A program made the position numbers and the translations under genes. Shown one piece after another: positions 13,800-30,238 of a DNA stretch of 64,000 bases (its first letter is position 1; each line of letters starts with the position of its first letter). The notes beneath the pieces were generated by a model that searched no databases, was not told where the DNA came from, and worked only from the letters and a program-made list of their open reading frames with translations. The DNA is from Ficedula albicollis (Eukaryota; Chordata; Aves; Passeriformes; Muscicapidae), in contig NC_021692.1 in assembly GCF_000247815.1 (NCBI RefSeq), forward strand, positions 4,160,961 to 4,224,960, given 5' to 3'.

Positions 13800-13935
13800 T
13801 TGTCCCTCCCGTATCCTTCATCTCGCCATGTCCCCCCCTGTCTCCCCGTGTCGCCCATCCTGCGTGTCCCCCCGTATCTCCCCGTGTCCCCCATGCCCCC
13901 CCGTGTCCCCCGTGTCCCCGCGCTCACGGGTGGCG
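13800..13935 (+). repeat. C-rich imperfect minisatellite upstream of an orphan CpG island
   Basis: Repeating words of the form TGTCCCCCCGT, with variants containing CATG, TATCT and CGCG, cover about 135 bp. It leads directly into a CpG-rich stretch and the first poly-C tract. The opposite strand is G-run-rich and could form G-quadruplexes. Confidence 0.65.
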
Positions 13936-13989
13936 CGGTCACACCGCCGGTCTCACACTGACCCCCAGCGTCCACGAGCGGCGGCTGAG

Positions 13990-14232
<243 letters not shown>

Positions 14233-14385
14233 AGCGTCCACGAGCGGCGGCTGAGCCCGAGCTGCTGCTCCGGCCGGGGAGTTCTATGGGAATTAAACCC
14301 TAATTAAACCCTAATTAAAGCCTGTAGCAAAGCGACGTGACGAAGCGGGAACCGGAGGGGCGGGAGCGCCTGTTCCCACGGCTAC
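14233..14385. promoter_or_regulatory. Orphan CpG-rich promoter-like island
   Basis: After the poly-C tract the DNA is CpG-rich and carries a GC box (GGAGGGGCGGGAGC, near 14,355) and a CRE-like ACGTGACG (near 14,334). Three copies of an 11-bp CCCTAATTAAA-type unit sit at 14,290-14,320. The CpG-rich sequence on the left (13,915-13,989) would have been continuous with it. No coding exon or neighbour gene explains it, so a lncRNA or unannotated promoter is possible. Direction of transcription cannot be told. Confidence 0.45.
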
Positions 14386-15330
14386 AGTTACTGCAGCCGT
14401 CAAAATTGAGCCAGGAAAAGGTTTCTGTGGCTGATGCTTTTTAACAGCCAAGCCAAGTTGCCAGTAAATCATTAAAATCCATGCAGTCAGTCTCCTGGAG
14501 CAAAGGTAAGGATTTGGACCCAGTGAGATGCTTTGTGCTGGGAGAGATTTACCTGTGGTTTGTGAAACACTTTAAAAACCAATATGCCAAGAGCAAGAGG
14601 GGCTCAGGGAGGGCAGGAGACCTGGGGCAGGTGGAATTCACTGGGCAGTGTTTGGAAGTCCCCTGGGAAGGATTTGCCAGGTAAACACTAGAGATTGTTA
14701 CAAGAAGTGCATCAGCAGCAGAGGGATAAGGCCACGAGCAGGAGGGCTCCAGGCAAGGGTTTGGGGAAGAGTCCTGGCAGGACTCTCCAGCTGTACCCAT
14801 CACAGAAAACCCAGTGTCAAACAGCCCCTCAGACAGGTACTGCAACGCCCCCAGCCTGGGCTGGGTTCTCTGCACTCGCTGTTCTCTGATCTTCCTTATG
14901 GTTTGTCATTAACGAATGTCACAGGTTTCCTCTTTGTTGCTCTTTCTCACAAAGCCCACGTACAGCTCTGTCGTGTTAATTAATTTCTTCAGATACTGCC
15001 TTTCCACGTTTGGTCCTTGATAAAACACTTGCAAGCAATCCAAAAGAAGACTCAAAGAGATTTCTCACATGGCAAGCATAAAGTTTCATTATGTACCGTA
15101 AATTCTCTGTGATTTCTGTGTCAAGGCTCACCAGCTCCTGATGTGAGCACTCCTCTGTGTTGGAAATTAGGGGTTTATTCCATGTGAGTGTGCAAAGGTC
15201 CTCAGGTCAGCAGTGCTCAGGGCAGCTGCACTGGAGGGCTGCAGATCTTTGTGAATATTCAGTTCTAGATCGGGTATTGACTCTCAGAGAACTTCCCAGG
15301 AGATAGTGTCTCTGGAGCTCAAAATAGGCA
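14386..15330. other. Intergenic DNA, no supported gene
   Basis: No recognisable exon or repeat. Base composition falls back to AT-rich within 100 bp of the CpG island. A GT-containing sequence at 14,504 (GCAAAGGTAAGGAT) would make a good splice donor downstream of the island on the + strand, which is compatible with, but does not show, a spliced non-coding transcript. Confidence 0.4.
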
Positions 15331-15331
15331 G

Positions 15332-15470
15332 TTCATAGAATCATGGAATCACAGAATGGTTTGGCTTAGAAAGGACCTTAAAGATCATGCAGTTCTAACT
15401 CCCTGCCATGGGCAAGGACACCTTCCTTAGGTTACTCAGAGCCCATCCAGCCTCAATGCTCACCAACATT
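15332..15470 (-). mobile_element. CR1 LINE 3' terminal fragment, antisense
   Basis: Begins with the reversed CR1 terminus (CATAGAATCATGGAATCACA), followed by the GGACCTTAAAGATCATGCAG and CTGCCATGGGCAAGGACACC blocks characteristic of avian CR1 3' ends. Only about 140 bp remain. Confidence 0.9.
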
Positions 15471-17690
15471 ACCTGAGCTGGCACAACAACACAATGTGAA
15501 GGAAGGGAACAGCAGCTAAACATTTTTTCTTCAAATCTTCAACACAAGACCAACTCTTCCTGCTGAGGAGGCAGAGGAGGCAGCCAGAAGGATGCAGCAG
15601 GGAGAAAGGCTCCTGGTCCTGGTTGTTGGGAAGTGGATACTCCTCCTGCTTTCTCCCCAGAAGAATTCAGCCACTTGAACCCAACCCACCTTTCCCATGG
15701 CAGGAAAAGGCCAGCCAGCACTCCTAACGGATGGCTGTTCAGTATGACAGACCTCACATTCAACAGTTAACAGCCAGCATGTTTACAGGCAACATTTTTT
15801 TTGGCTGCTGTCCCTGGCATGTCAGTCATGTTTAGCCAAATGAACTGGGAGGATTATAACAGACAGGGACACTGGTGCAAGTGACAGGCGCAGAGACAAG
15901 TGCTGCAAGAAGCTCATTTGCACATCAAGTTTCACAGCCCGGCTCTCCCTTCCTGCTCATCAGCTGCTGCTGCAGAGCCACCAGTTTTCACAGGAATTAT
16001 GGAGCTCACAAAACCTTGTTATTTTTTCTTCCCTGCCTGCTTAGACAACAGATTCTAACATAACCCATTTTTTCTAATACTGAGAATAAGCCCCCTTTTA
16101 TGTGGAAATGTGGGTTTAATGTAAATAGCTCGTGCTCCTCTGATTCTCTCTGAGGGCTGCTGGCAGTCCCCCTGTCGTCTTTCAAGTCACTTGGGAGTCA
16201 CTGCTGCTGAGATGGGGACGGATCTCAGAGGGATCTGCAGTCTCTCCCGGGTGCCTCCTGCGCTATGTGACAGTTTTTATCTTGGCCGTATTTCAGAATA
16301 TGCAGCAACATCTGCAGCTGTGAAATTGTCAGCACCTGCCCCCAAAATAACGTGGTTAAAGGGGGAAAGAGAATGAGCGTGACATGAGAGCTCTGGAGGG
16401 AGCCCTGCCATCCCATCTCCATCTAAGCTTCTGTGTCCCTTGCAAGCGTCCAAGGCCACCCCACAGAGCCTCATGTGCTTGTAGTTTTGTACCTCAACCC
16501 ACACCAGGTCACCAAAGGCCACAGGACTGCTCAGGGCTTTGCCACCCTGTTCTCAGTGCTCAGTCACATCAGCTTTCCAAAGCACCACAAAACCCAAGAA
16601 ACATACAGTGTTGTAAAAAGTATTTATTAGAATTGTCAACATCAAATTTTCCTTACTATTTTCAGTTTGTTGTGGAAATTAAAACAAGAACCACGTTTTC
16701 CAGCTGCAGAAATGCTGCTTTTCAGCCAGTTTTAGTCTGCGGCTGTTTACAAGACAGTATAAGTTTTCACTGCCTAATAAAAACAATCATCTGTATTCCA
16801 TGGCTGCAAGCAACAACACTGTGAGAGAGTGGAGTAAGTCGAGGAGGCTTTGGAGAAGAATATGAATTATCTCACCCAGAGAACAAAGCACAGACGGACC
16901 CTGAGCACTGAGGGAAATTGCACAACAACGTGCAGGCAGGTCTCCAATCCTGCACAGTTTAACTGGGGGATTTTATACTTTTGAGAAAAAATGTATTTCT
17001 TGAATATCCCCATAGGTAAAGTCTTGCCACTTATTTCTGCAATTTAAATTGTTGCTTCTGTTTTTTAAGGCCAGGCTGAATGGACAAGCATTTAATCAGC
17101 CAAGTTGGATGGAGGAGCACAGGTACCACTGAGACTTGTGGGACGACTCTGCAATGAGCAAGAACATTAAAGGCTGCTATAAAGAAACAAGCTCCTGTGC
17201 CCTCAGATGGACAGAATTATAAAAATCCCCACAGCATCCCCAAAGCACTGAATTAAGTGGAAAAGGAGCTGTGTTTAATGTGATGGATGGAGCCCACGGG
17301 CCTCATCGTGGGGACGTGGCCGTCAGGGCAGTGGTACCTGCCATTGCTCCCCGCTGCACCTCCCCGGGAACATCAGACAGGATAATTACATACTTAAATC
17401 TGGGTGCTTTACTACACAGAAATTCATCTGCTACCCTCAGAGTCCTTGAAGTTAAAGAGGGATTTGAGTTACTGACATAATTTGTTCCCTGAGGGCTGTG
17501 GAAAGCAGGGAGAAGAACATCTGAATAATAACTCTCCGACCATGTCTTGAATGGGAGCGAGCGCTGCTCCAGAGTGAGACACAACGGGAAGCAAACCATT
17601 TCAAATGTTTATGAGCTACACAGTTCCCAGGCAGGATGGGGTTGCGTTTTTCCCCAAGCAGCAGTCAGGAGGGAGGTCAGTAAGTTCCCT
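15471..17690. other. Intergenic DNA, no supported gene
   Basis: No recognisable exon, RNA gene or repeat. The open frames are short and lack flanking splice sites of matching phase. Confidence 0.5.
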
Positions 17691-17694
17691 TCAG

Positions 17695-18020
17695 AAACTG
17701 TAATTGCAGCCTTCCGATACTTGAAAGGAACTTATAGGAAAGATGAGGCAAGATTATTTACCAAAGCATGTAGTGACAGGATAAGGAGGAATGGGTTTAA
17801 GCTGGTAGAGAGCAGGTTCAGATTGGATATTAGGAAGAAATTTTTAGCTGTGAGGGTGGTGAGGCCCTGGCACAGGGTGCCCAGAGGAGCCGTGGCTGCC
17901 CCTGGATCCCTGGAAGCGTCCAAGGCCAGCTTGGACAGAGCTCGGAGCAACCTGGGATACTGGAAACGGGTGGAACTGGGTGACATTCAAGGTCTCTCCC
18001 AACCCATCCCATTCTGTAAC
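17695..18020 (+). mobile_element. CR1 LINE 3' fragment, sense
   Basis: Contains in order the GTAATTGCAGCCTTCC, AGTGACAGGATAAGGAGG, GTGAGGGTGGTGAGGCCCTG, CCCTGGATCCCTGGAAGC and CAACCTGGGATACTGGAA blocks of the CR1 tail. It ends near 18,018 at CATTCTGTAACG, the degenerate 3' terminus. It lies about 70 bp upstream of a minisatellite and less than 300 bp from the C1orf174 poly-C tract. Confidence 0.9.
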
Positions 18021-18091
18021 GTGTGACGAGCTGCTTTGTGCTCGCTTTGACAAAGCTTCCATTAAGGTGACGCTGTCTGTGGTTCAGGCTA

Positions 18092-22061
<3,970 letters not shown>

Positions 22062-22246
22062 CACAAAGTGTAAACAAATTAAACCCTTTTTCTTTGCAAC
22101 CACATGGCAGTGGCTGTGTCAGTAACATGAGGTGTCTGTCTGCCTTTTCTCAGGGAGAGAACTGGGAGAGTTTGTTTTGCAGGAATTGGCAGATACAGTA
22201 TTCCAATGATTATCTGGGGCAAATACTGAATTTTCAGTGTTTTGGA

Positions 22247-22306
22247 AATAAAGTATAATTTATCACTTTACCACTGATATTTAGGAAAAAAACCAGGGAA
22301 AATAAA
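22247..22306 (+). terminator. Polyadenylation signals of C1orf174
   Basis: Two canonical AATAAA hexamers, at 22,247-22,252 and 22,301-22,306, lie 185 and 240 bases after the stop codon. Either would end a short 3' UTR. A T-rich stretch follows at about 22,370. Confidence 0.65.
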
Positions 22307-22837
22307 GTTCATATTGCTTTTTTGGGAATTTGAGCCTCTATCTTGAGGAAGTATTTGGTTATACTCCTCTTTTTTTTTTCAAAATAGTAAAAAAAGAAAG
22401 ATGCTGTATCAAGGTTCTTATTCTTTTAATTCTGCAATGTCTGTGACATCCAGGTAATAAAGGAGCCGACTGACTCCCTGGTACAAAGAAGGTCAAGGGT
22501 CTCCCTTGTGTGGGTTGCTTGCACCTAGCCCAGGACCAATTAAACCCCTAAAATGCAGTGGCGCTGGCAAAATGAAATGCAGGATGTCAGAGTGGGTTCA
22601 GTGTGCTCATCTCTGGGAGTTCAGCATGTTTTCCTTGCATGTCAGCTCCCCAAACACCCACCCTGTGGTGCTGCCTCCTCCCTCCACCTGCTGCTCCCAG
22701 TCTTGTCCTTCAACTGGTTTCCAGCAGGGATTTTGGAAACAAATGCTTTGGTGGTGATACACAAGGAATACCATGCCTTGGATTTGATGGACAGAGGAAG
22801 ATTGCTAAGGCTGTGGGGCAGCCCCCTCTGCGTGTTT

Positions 22838-24306
22838 AAAAAAAAAAAAAAAAAAAAGAGCAACCTCAGCTGATTCCAGGAACTGTTAATTCACCCTGTG
22901 TTTGTGGGAATATTTCTTTGAAAGTGTGATTATGCAATAAGCTTCTAGGTATTTATTGTTACAGCTCCTATGTTTCTAAAAATAGAGAGAAAATGTTATC
23001 AGCAGATGGTTTAAATAAATATTAATTTCTACAGCTAGAGCCTGTTAAACATTCAAAAGTTGTAAGGCAAACAAATTGCATATGCATGGCATGGTAATGC
23101 ATTCCCATTTCCACTCCAGCTGATGCATTGTTTCTGTCAAAGATATTTCTTGGCTCTTTTTCACCCTAATTCTGTAACACAGAAAAATCCAGATATTTTA
23201 ATTGCATATTCATAGTTACAGCCCAGCTCTGTGTTGCAGCAGCTCCTCCCAGCATTCCTTCAGTGCTGTGTTTGCTGCTGGCTCTTTCTAGCAAGCACAG
23301 TTTCACACACAGACATTCATTTCACTGTGCAAAATGCATTTTCAGTTTGGGGGACACGTGCCACACAGGTGCCACTGGGTTTATCACCAGAATCCAATGT
23401 CAAACAGTGCAGGAAGGGAAGCTGGAAGGATTGATTGCATGCAGTGGAATTAGAAATCCTGTGTTTAAAATGCACCTCCTTGCCCTTCAGGTTGCAATGT
23501 TTGGGTGGGGACTGAGTTTGTTGTTTAAAGTAAATGAATACTCTCTGTGGCAAAGCTTCCAAGACCCAGTGTTTAAAAAAAAAAAAAAAAAAAGAGCAAC
23601 CTCAGCTGATTCCAGGAACTGTTAATTCACCCTGTGTTTGTGGGAATATTTCTTTGAAAGTGTGATTATGCAATAAGCTTCTAGGTATTTATTGTTACAG
23701 CTCCTATGTTTCTAAAAATAGAGAGAAAATGTTATCAGCAGATGGTTTAAATAAATATTAATTTCTACAGCTAGAGCCTGTTAAACATTCAAAAGTTGTA
23801 AGGCAAACAAATTGCATATGCATGGCATGGTAATGCATTCCCATTTCCACTCCAGCTGATGCATTGTTTCTGTCAAAGATATTTCTTGGCTCTTTTTCAC
23901 CCTAATTCTGTAACACAGAAAAATCCAGATATTTTAATTGCATATTCATAGTTACAGCCCAGCTCTGTGTTGCAGCAGCTCCTCCCAGCATTCCTTCAGT
24001 GCTGTGTTTGCTGCTGGCTCTTTCTAGCAAGCACAGTTTCACACACAGACATTCATTTCACTGTGCAAAATGCATTTTCAGTTTGGGGGACACGTGCCAC
24101 ACAGGTGCCACTGGGTTTATCACCAGAATCCAATGTCAAACAGTGCAGGAAGGGAAGCTGGAAGGATTGATTGCATGCAGTGGAATTAGAAATCCTGTGT
24201 TTAAAATGCACCTCCTTGCCCTTCAGGTTGCAATGTTTGGGTGGGGACTGAGTTTGTTGTTTAAAGTAAATGAATACTCTCTGTGGCAAAGCTTCCAAGA
24301 CCCAGT
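22838..24306 (+). repeat. 736-bp direct tandem duplication with poly-A at the junction
   Basis: Copy 1 runs from about 22,838 to 23,573 and copy 2 from about 23,574 to 24,306. All landmarks are displaced by 736 bp (for example GAGCAACCTCAGCTGATTCC at 22,858 and 23,594). The reading frames in the two copies translate identically. Each copy begins with GTGTTTAAA and an A tract of about 18-20. There is no terminal TG...CA, primer site or polypurine tract, so this is not an LTR pair. Either a very recent duplication or an assembly duplicate. Confidence 0.9.
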
Positions 24307-25386
24307 AATTTGGGGCTTAGTCAGAAATATAATTTCCACACAATTCCATGTGGGCTAACTGATCCAGGACCAACAATATGAGAGAAAACAGTTTTTCCTA
24401 GGGTTTTTACAGAGCAGTATGTAGCTGGTGCTCAATTCATAACATTTCCCTTCATGCTCTTTCACACCTGATTAATCTCTCGTGCACCTCCATGTACTCA
24501 CACACACACAGATGTGGGGGCATTTTTTAATTTAAAAAGTTCATACAATTTACATTGACAATTCCAAAAGTTTAGTTGCTATCAGCTGGTATTAAAGAAA
24601 AAAAATTCAAGTAAAAAATGGAACTATTCCTGATTTGTTGCCTGAGGTAGGAAATGCTATATCAAAGCAATACTCTCCAAGGCAGTAGGTAAACATTACT
24701 GTAAACATTATTGTAGTCCTTGCTGGGGCTGTGCCAAGCAAACTCAAGCTGAAGAGGCAGGAAGTGTTAGAAAGGAGAGGGAAATCAGCAGGGAAGATGG
24801 CAAACAGAGGTGGGAAAAGCAAAAATGTGGGCATATGCCATGGCCTTGCTCTTTCTGGGAGATGCACATCTGAAGCAATGGCACAGGGGCAGGAGTTTGG
24901 CACAGGTGAGGTGGCAGCTTTGCAGCTGAATCACCTTTGGCATTCCTGAAATACACAGGTTCCTACCTGCAAAAGGCACAGAGTAAAACATGATCCTAAA
25001 TCCTTCTTTGGCTTAATCTCTAGAGGAATAGGAGTCTATGAGCCCCTGCAGGTTAGTTTGTAAGAAATGTTTTGTCCAAATTTCATTTCTGTGTACTGTG
25101 AGTTTGGGGCCAACACTGGCCAGAGATGACAGGGTTGAATCAGTGTCAGCTCATTTTGTACCTTTATCACACTTGAACTGAGCTAAAGGAAGCTTGTAAG
25201 GAGTGAGAAGGCAGGAGAGGAGAATTAAATTGATATTGGAGTGTGATTTGTGAGGCTCTGGTTGGGTTACCCAGCCAGTCTTGTGCCAGGGACTCTCAAA
25301 TAGTTCTTATTTAAGAAATTGGAGCTATCTAAAAACAACAGACTGACATGATTGAAAAAAACAGCAGGTCCCTTCCAGAGACAGCA
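24307..25386. other. Probable DFFB 3' UTR and intergenic DNA
   Basis: No coding exon is seen. On the minus strand this follows the DFFB stop codon, so part of it is the 3' UTR. No canonical AATAAA was found on that strand close to the stop; an ATTAAA variant lies at 24,526-24,531 and would give a 3' UTR of about 0.85 kb. Confidence 0.4.
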
Positions 25387-27781
25387 CTAGGAAATCTCAT
25401 GGGTTTGCTTCCTCTTTCTGTAAATTCTGGTTTTGTCACAGCTGAGGTTATGATTGGTTTTCTTATGGCAAGCAATATGTACGAGTTTTAAATTATCCAG
25501 GGTAAACAGCAGCTGATAGAAGTATTCCCAGTTCACTTCTCTCCCATCTCGTGTTTTGACAGCTTCTGCCAGTTCTGGGACAACAGCACGTTTCTTCTCA
25601 ATTCTTGGAGACACAAAAGAGAAGACAATATTGCCATCATTCAGAATAATCAAGCCTCCATCTTCCTTTCAGAGCCAGGCAGAACTGGAATTCTTTCTCC
25701 ATAACTAGGCATATGATTTTTCCCCCCAAGGAAATTAGTTTAGCAAATCTTGTTTGCTCCACACCAACATTTGAAATGAGTCAGAGGGGGTTTTGCCGGA
25801 GAGGAGAATTCACATGGATAATGCAGTGAGGAGGGGTTTGCTTCCAAACAAAGAAAATCTGCACAGAAGCAAAGCAGCTAATGAGAGGAAGCATTTCATC
25901 TGTCTTCATGGTTTTGTTGTCTTAACATCTGCAGCATCCCAGCACCTTTTCTCACAACATATTCTCAGGAGGGGGAAAGGACTAAGGCTAAACCTTTCTG
26001 CTGAAGCTGAAGGCCACGAAGCAGGTAGGTCTGGATTAACACTTTGTACATACATGTGGTCAAGATTCCAGGTGCTGAAGAGGATCCTGCTTTCCCTGTT
26101 GCTGTAGGGGTTGATGGAATGCTTGCACGGGCAGTCATCTCTGTCAAAAGGTCCCTGTGAAAGATGTCACACTCGTCACCCCAGCATGGCCCTGCCATAT
26201 GCTAGTGAACCAGAGAGATCCTGCATCCCACATCTTCCCCAGCCTGACACTGCACCCAGTGCTGTTTCCTTCCACTGATGTTGAGGGGGGAATGGGATCA
26301 AACTTAAAAAAGGGGAAGTTTAGCTCAGGCATACAAAAGAAATTCTTCCCTGTGAGGGTGGTGAGGCCCTGGCACAGGATGCCCAGAGAAGCTGTGGCTG
26401 CCCCTGGATCCCTGGAAGTGTCCAAGGCCAGGTTGGATAGGGCTGGGAGCAACCTGGGAGAGTGGAAGGTGTCCCTGCCCATGGCAGGGGTGGAATGAGA
26501 TGATCTTTAAGGTCCCTTCCAACCCAAACCATTCCATGATTCTTCAGGAAGGCTGCAGGTACCTGACAGGAGAACCATCCCTCTGCAGTGCACAGGCGTG
26601 CTGCCTCCTCCTCCTCCTTTCTGTCAAAGTAGCACCCGTTGTACTTCACAGATTTCAGTTTATCTGCCATCAGGTCGATTATCCCTCTGTAGGCATCTCG
26701 TGCTGCAGGATGAACGTTTGAAATAAAACCACTAACCTAGAGGGGGGGAAACCCAGCAATCACTCCTCCGTTCTTGTGGCAGCCTGAGGCTCTTTTCTAC
26801 AATCATGATGTTACACTGTAGAAGTTCTTAATATTCCTGCAGCCACAGAATTACTGTTACAGTTTGACATAAGTTATTCAACAGAAACTTTTACCTCTCT
26901 CATGTAGCCCCGCATTCTGCTCTCACAGCTGTGCCGCAGGTAGCTGGATTTGTTCTTGAATCGAGACTCCAGCCCTGGAGGGAATGAGATTATTTTGTAC
27001 CTCAGCACAGCTCCTGCCCAGCTGGGAGTTCATCCTGGCTTTCCACTAACTCAGGTTGCGCAGGTTTTTTTATTTCCCTATTTTTTTTTACCTGCTCTTA
27101 AGCACCTAAAAGAATGCTGTAGAGCATCTGCTGAGAGAGCAGTAGCTGGTATTGTTACATGTTTCTTGTTACTGTGTATAAGAGATTGTGAAAAGAAAAC
27201 AGAATTGTGGAAGAACTGCAGTAATGGCTTGGGAATGGGAAGGGAAACTTGCAGAGTGTAAAGAAAATATAAAGCATGGTTAGCTGGAAGAGATTGCAAG
27301 TTATCCATAGACTATTAGCAAATCATTAAAACATTATCAATGTAGATGTATATTAATGGGGAGAAATGTATTCTAGAGCTATCTTTATTAAAGCAATAGG
27401 GAACACCATTTTAAAAAACCCATTATCTGACAGTAAATGTGCATAACTAAATCCCTGACCAAGTACTCAATGACACCAGCCAGAAGAGCTCCCAAACTTT
27501 GCTTTAAGAGCAACAAAAGTGACAGAAGTGACTTTTCAGAGCACAGCAAGACCTGGGAGTCCTATTGCAGCTTCCTACGGCAACAAACACACCTTCAAAC
27601 CATTTCTTGTCGTCTTCCTTATCCTCGGCCAGGATGTTTTCGCTCAGGTTGTGGATGAGATCCGCCAGCAGCTTCTGCCTGTGGGGAGCCCGCTCGTCCG
27701 TCAGCAGCCTCCGCGCAGCCTCCACCACAGCGCCCTGCTGGCTGCAGAAGGCGGCCAGGAGCCGCTCGATGTCGCTGGCAC
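25387..27781 (-). CDS. DFFB: DFFB / CAD, caspase-activated DNase, missing the CIDE-N exons
   Basis: Nuclease that makes internucleosomal cuts in apoptosis once caspase-3 removes its inhibitor ICAD/DFFA. Minus-strand exons, 5' to 3': 27,593-27,781; 26,895-26,974; 26,563-26,736; 26,054-26,154; 25,387-25,603 (TAG stop). Lengths 189, 80, 174, 101 and 217 fit in phase, giving about 253 residues. The His-Me/ββα catalytic part is intact: zinc ligands in WFSC, DDC, KHS and ACHKK, the LDH pair, and HKKTNH, matching Cys229, Cys238, His242, Asp262-His263, Cys307-His308, Lys310 and His313 of mammalian CAD. The N-terminal CIDE-N domain (two exons, about 80 residues) is absent because poly-C tract 3 starts 36 bp upstream of the first exon seen. 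The C-terminus ends YRKRKQTHEIS, shorter and less basic than in mammals. Confidence 0.95.
26325..26545 (+). mobile_element. CR1 3' fragment in a DFFB intron, abutting a splice donor
   Basis: The CR1 tail blocks GTGAGGGTGGTGAGGCCCTGG, CCCCTGGATCCCTGGAAGTG and GGTGTCCCTGCCCATGGCAG are followed by GATCTTTAAGGTCCC and the terminus CCATTCCATGATTCT, ending near 26,543. The element is antisense to DFFB and ends about 18 bp from the donor of the exon at 26,563-26,736. Confidence 0.9.
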
Positions 27782-27816
27782 CTGGGGCAGGTGAGGCGGC
27801 AGCGGCTGAGCCCCCG

Positions 27817-29785
<1,969 letters not shown>

Positions 29786-30238
29786 CTGGGCCCGGTTCTT
29801 GTGCGCCCAGCGGTAGCCGCGGTGGGTGCGTGCCTTACCCAAAGAGCCTAAACTGACCTTGTGCTTTGCTTTTTGTTCGTCTGACTCCAACACACAGAGC
29901 ATGGTGCAGGTACAGGTTTGGTACTTGTTGCTCCTGTATTCGTTTGGAACTCTTAGTTTCAAGGTTCATCTTGGTTTAGCATGTTTAATTTATTGGCAGA
30001 CTGCTCTGCAAGTGAACTAAATCCTCGTTTTGCTCAGCACTGATCAAACCCCCGCCAAAAGAGCATTTATGTTGCCAATATTAATTAAAGGGAATATGTA
30101 TTTGCACTCATCATCTACTGACTTGACAGACCACAGGATGCAATTCTTTGACTGTAGTGACTCAGTGGGTTTTTGTCATCCTTCCAGGGATGAGTTTAAG
30201 CTTGAAGGCTGTGGCTGTGACCTGCTCAGCTCCCCAGG

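Noticed and set aside
14290..14320. Interstitial telomere repeat (CCCTAA)
   Set aside because: Only three copies of an 11-bp CCCTAATTAAA unit, not the hexamer.
22838..24306. LTR pair of an endogenous retrovirus
   Set aside because: The copies are adjacent with no internal region and lack TG...CA ends, a primer-binding site or a polypurine tract.
25604..25653. DFFB last exon extended upstream in the same open frame
   Set aside because: It would replace the LDH catalytic pair; a proper exon with the LDH pair exists at 26,054-26,154 and joins in phase at 25,603.
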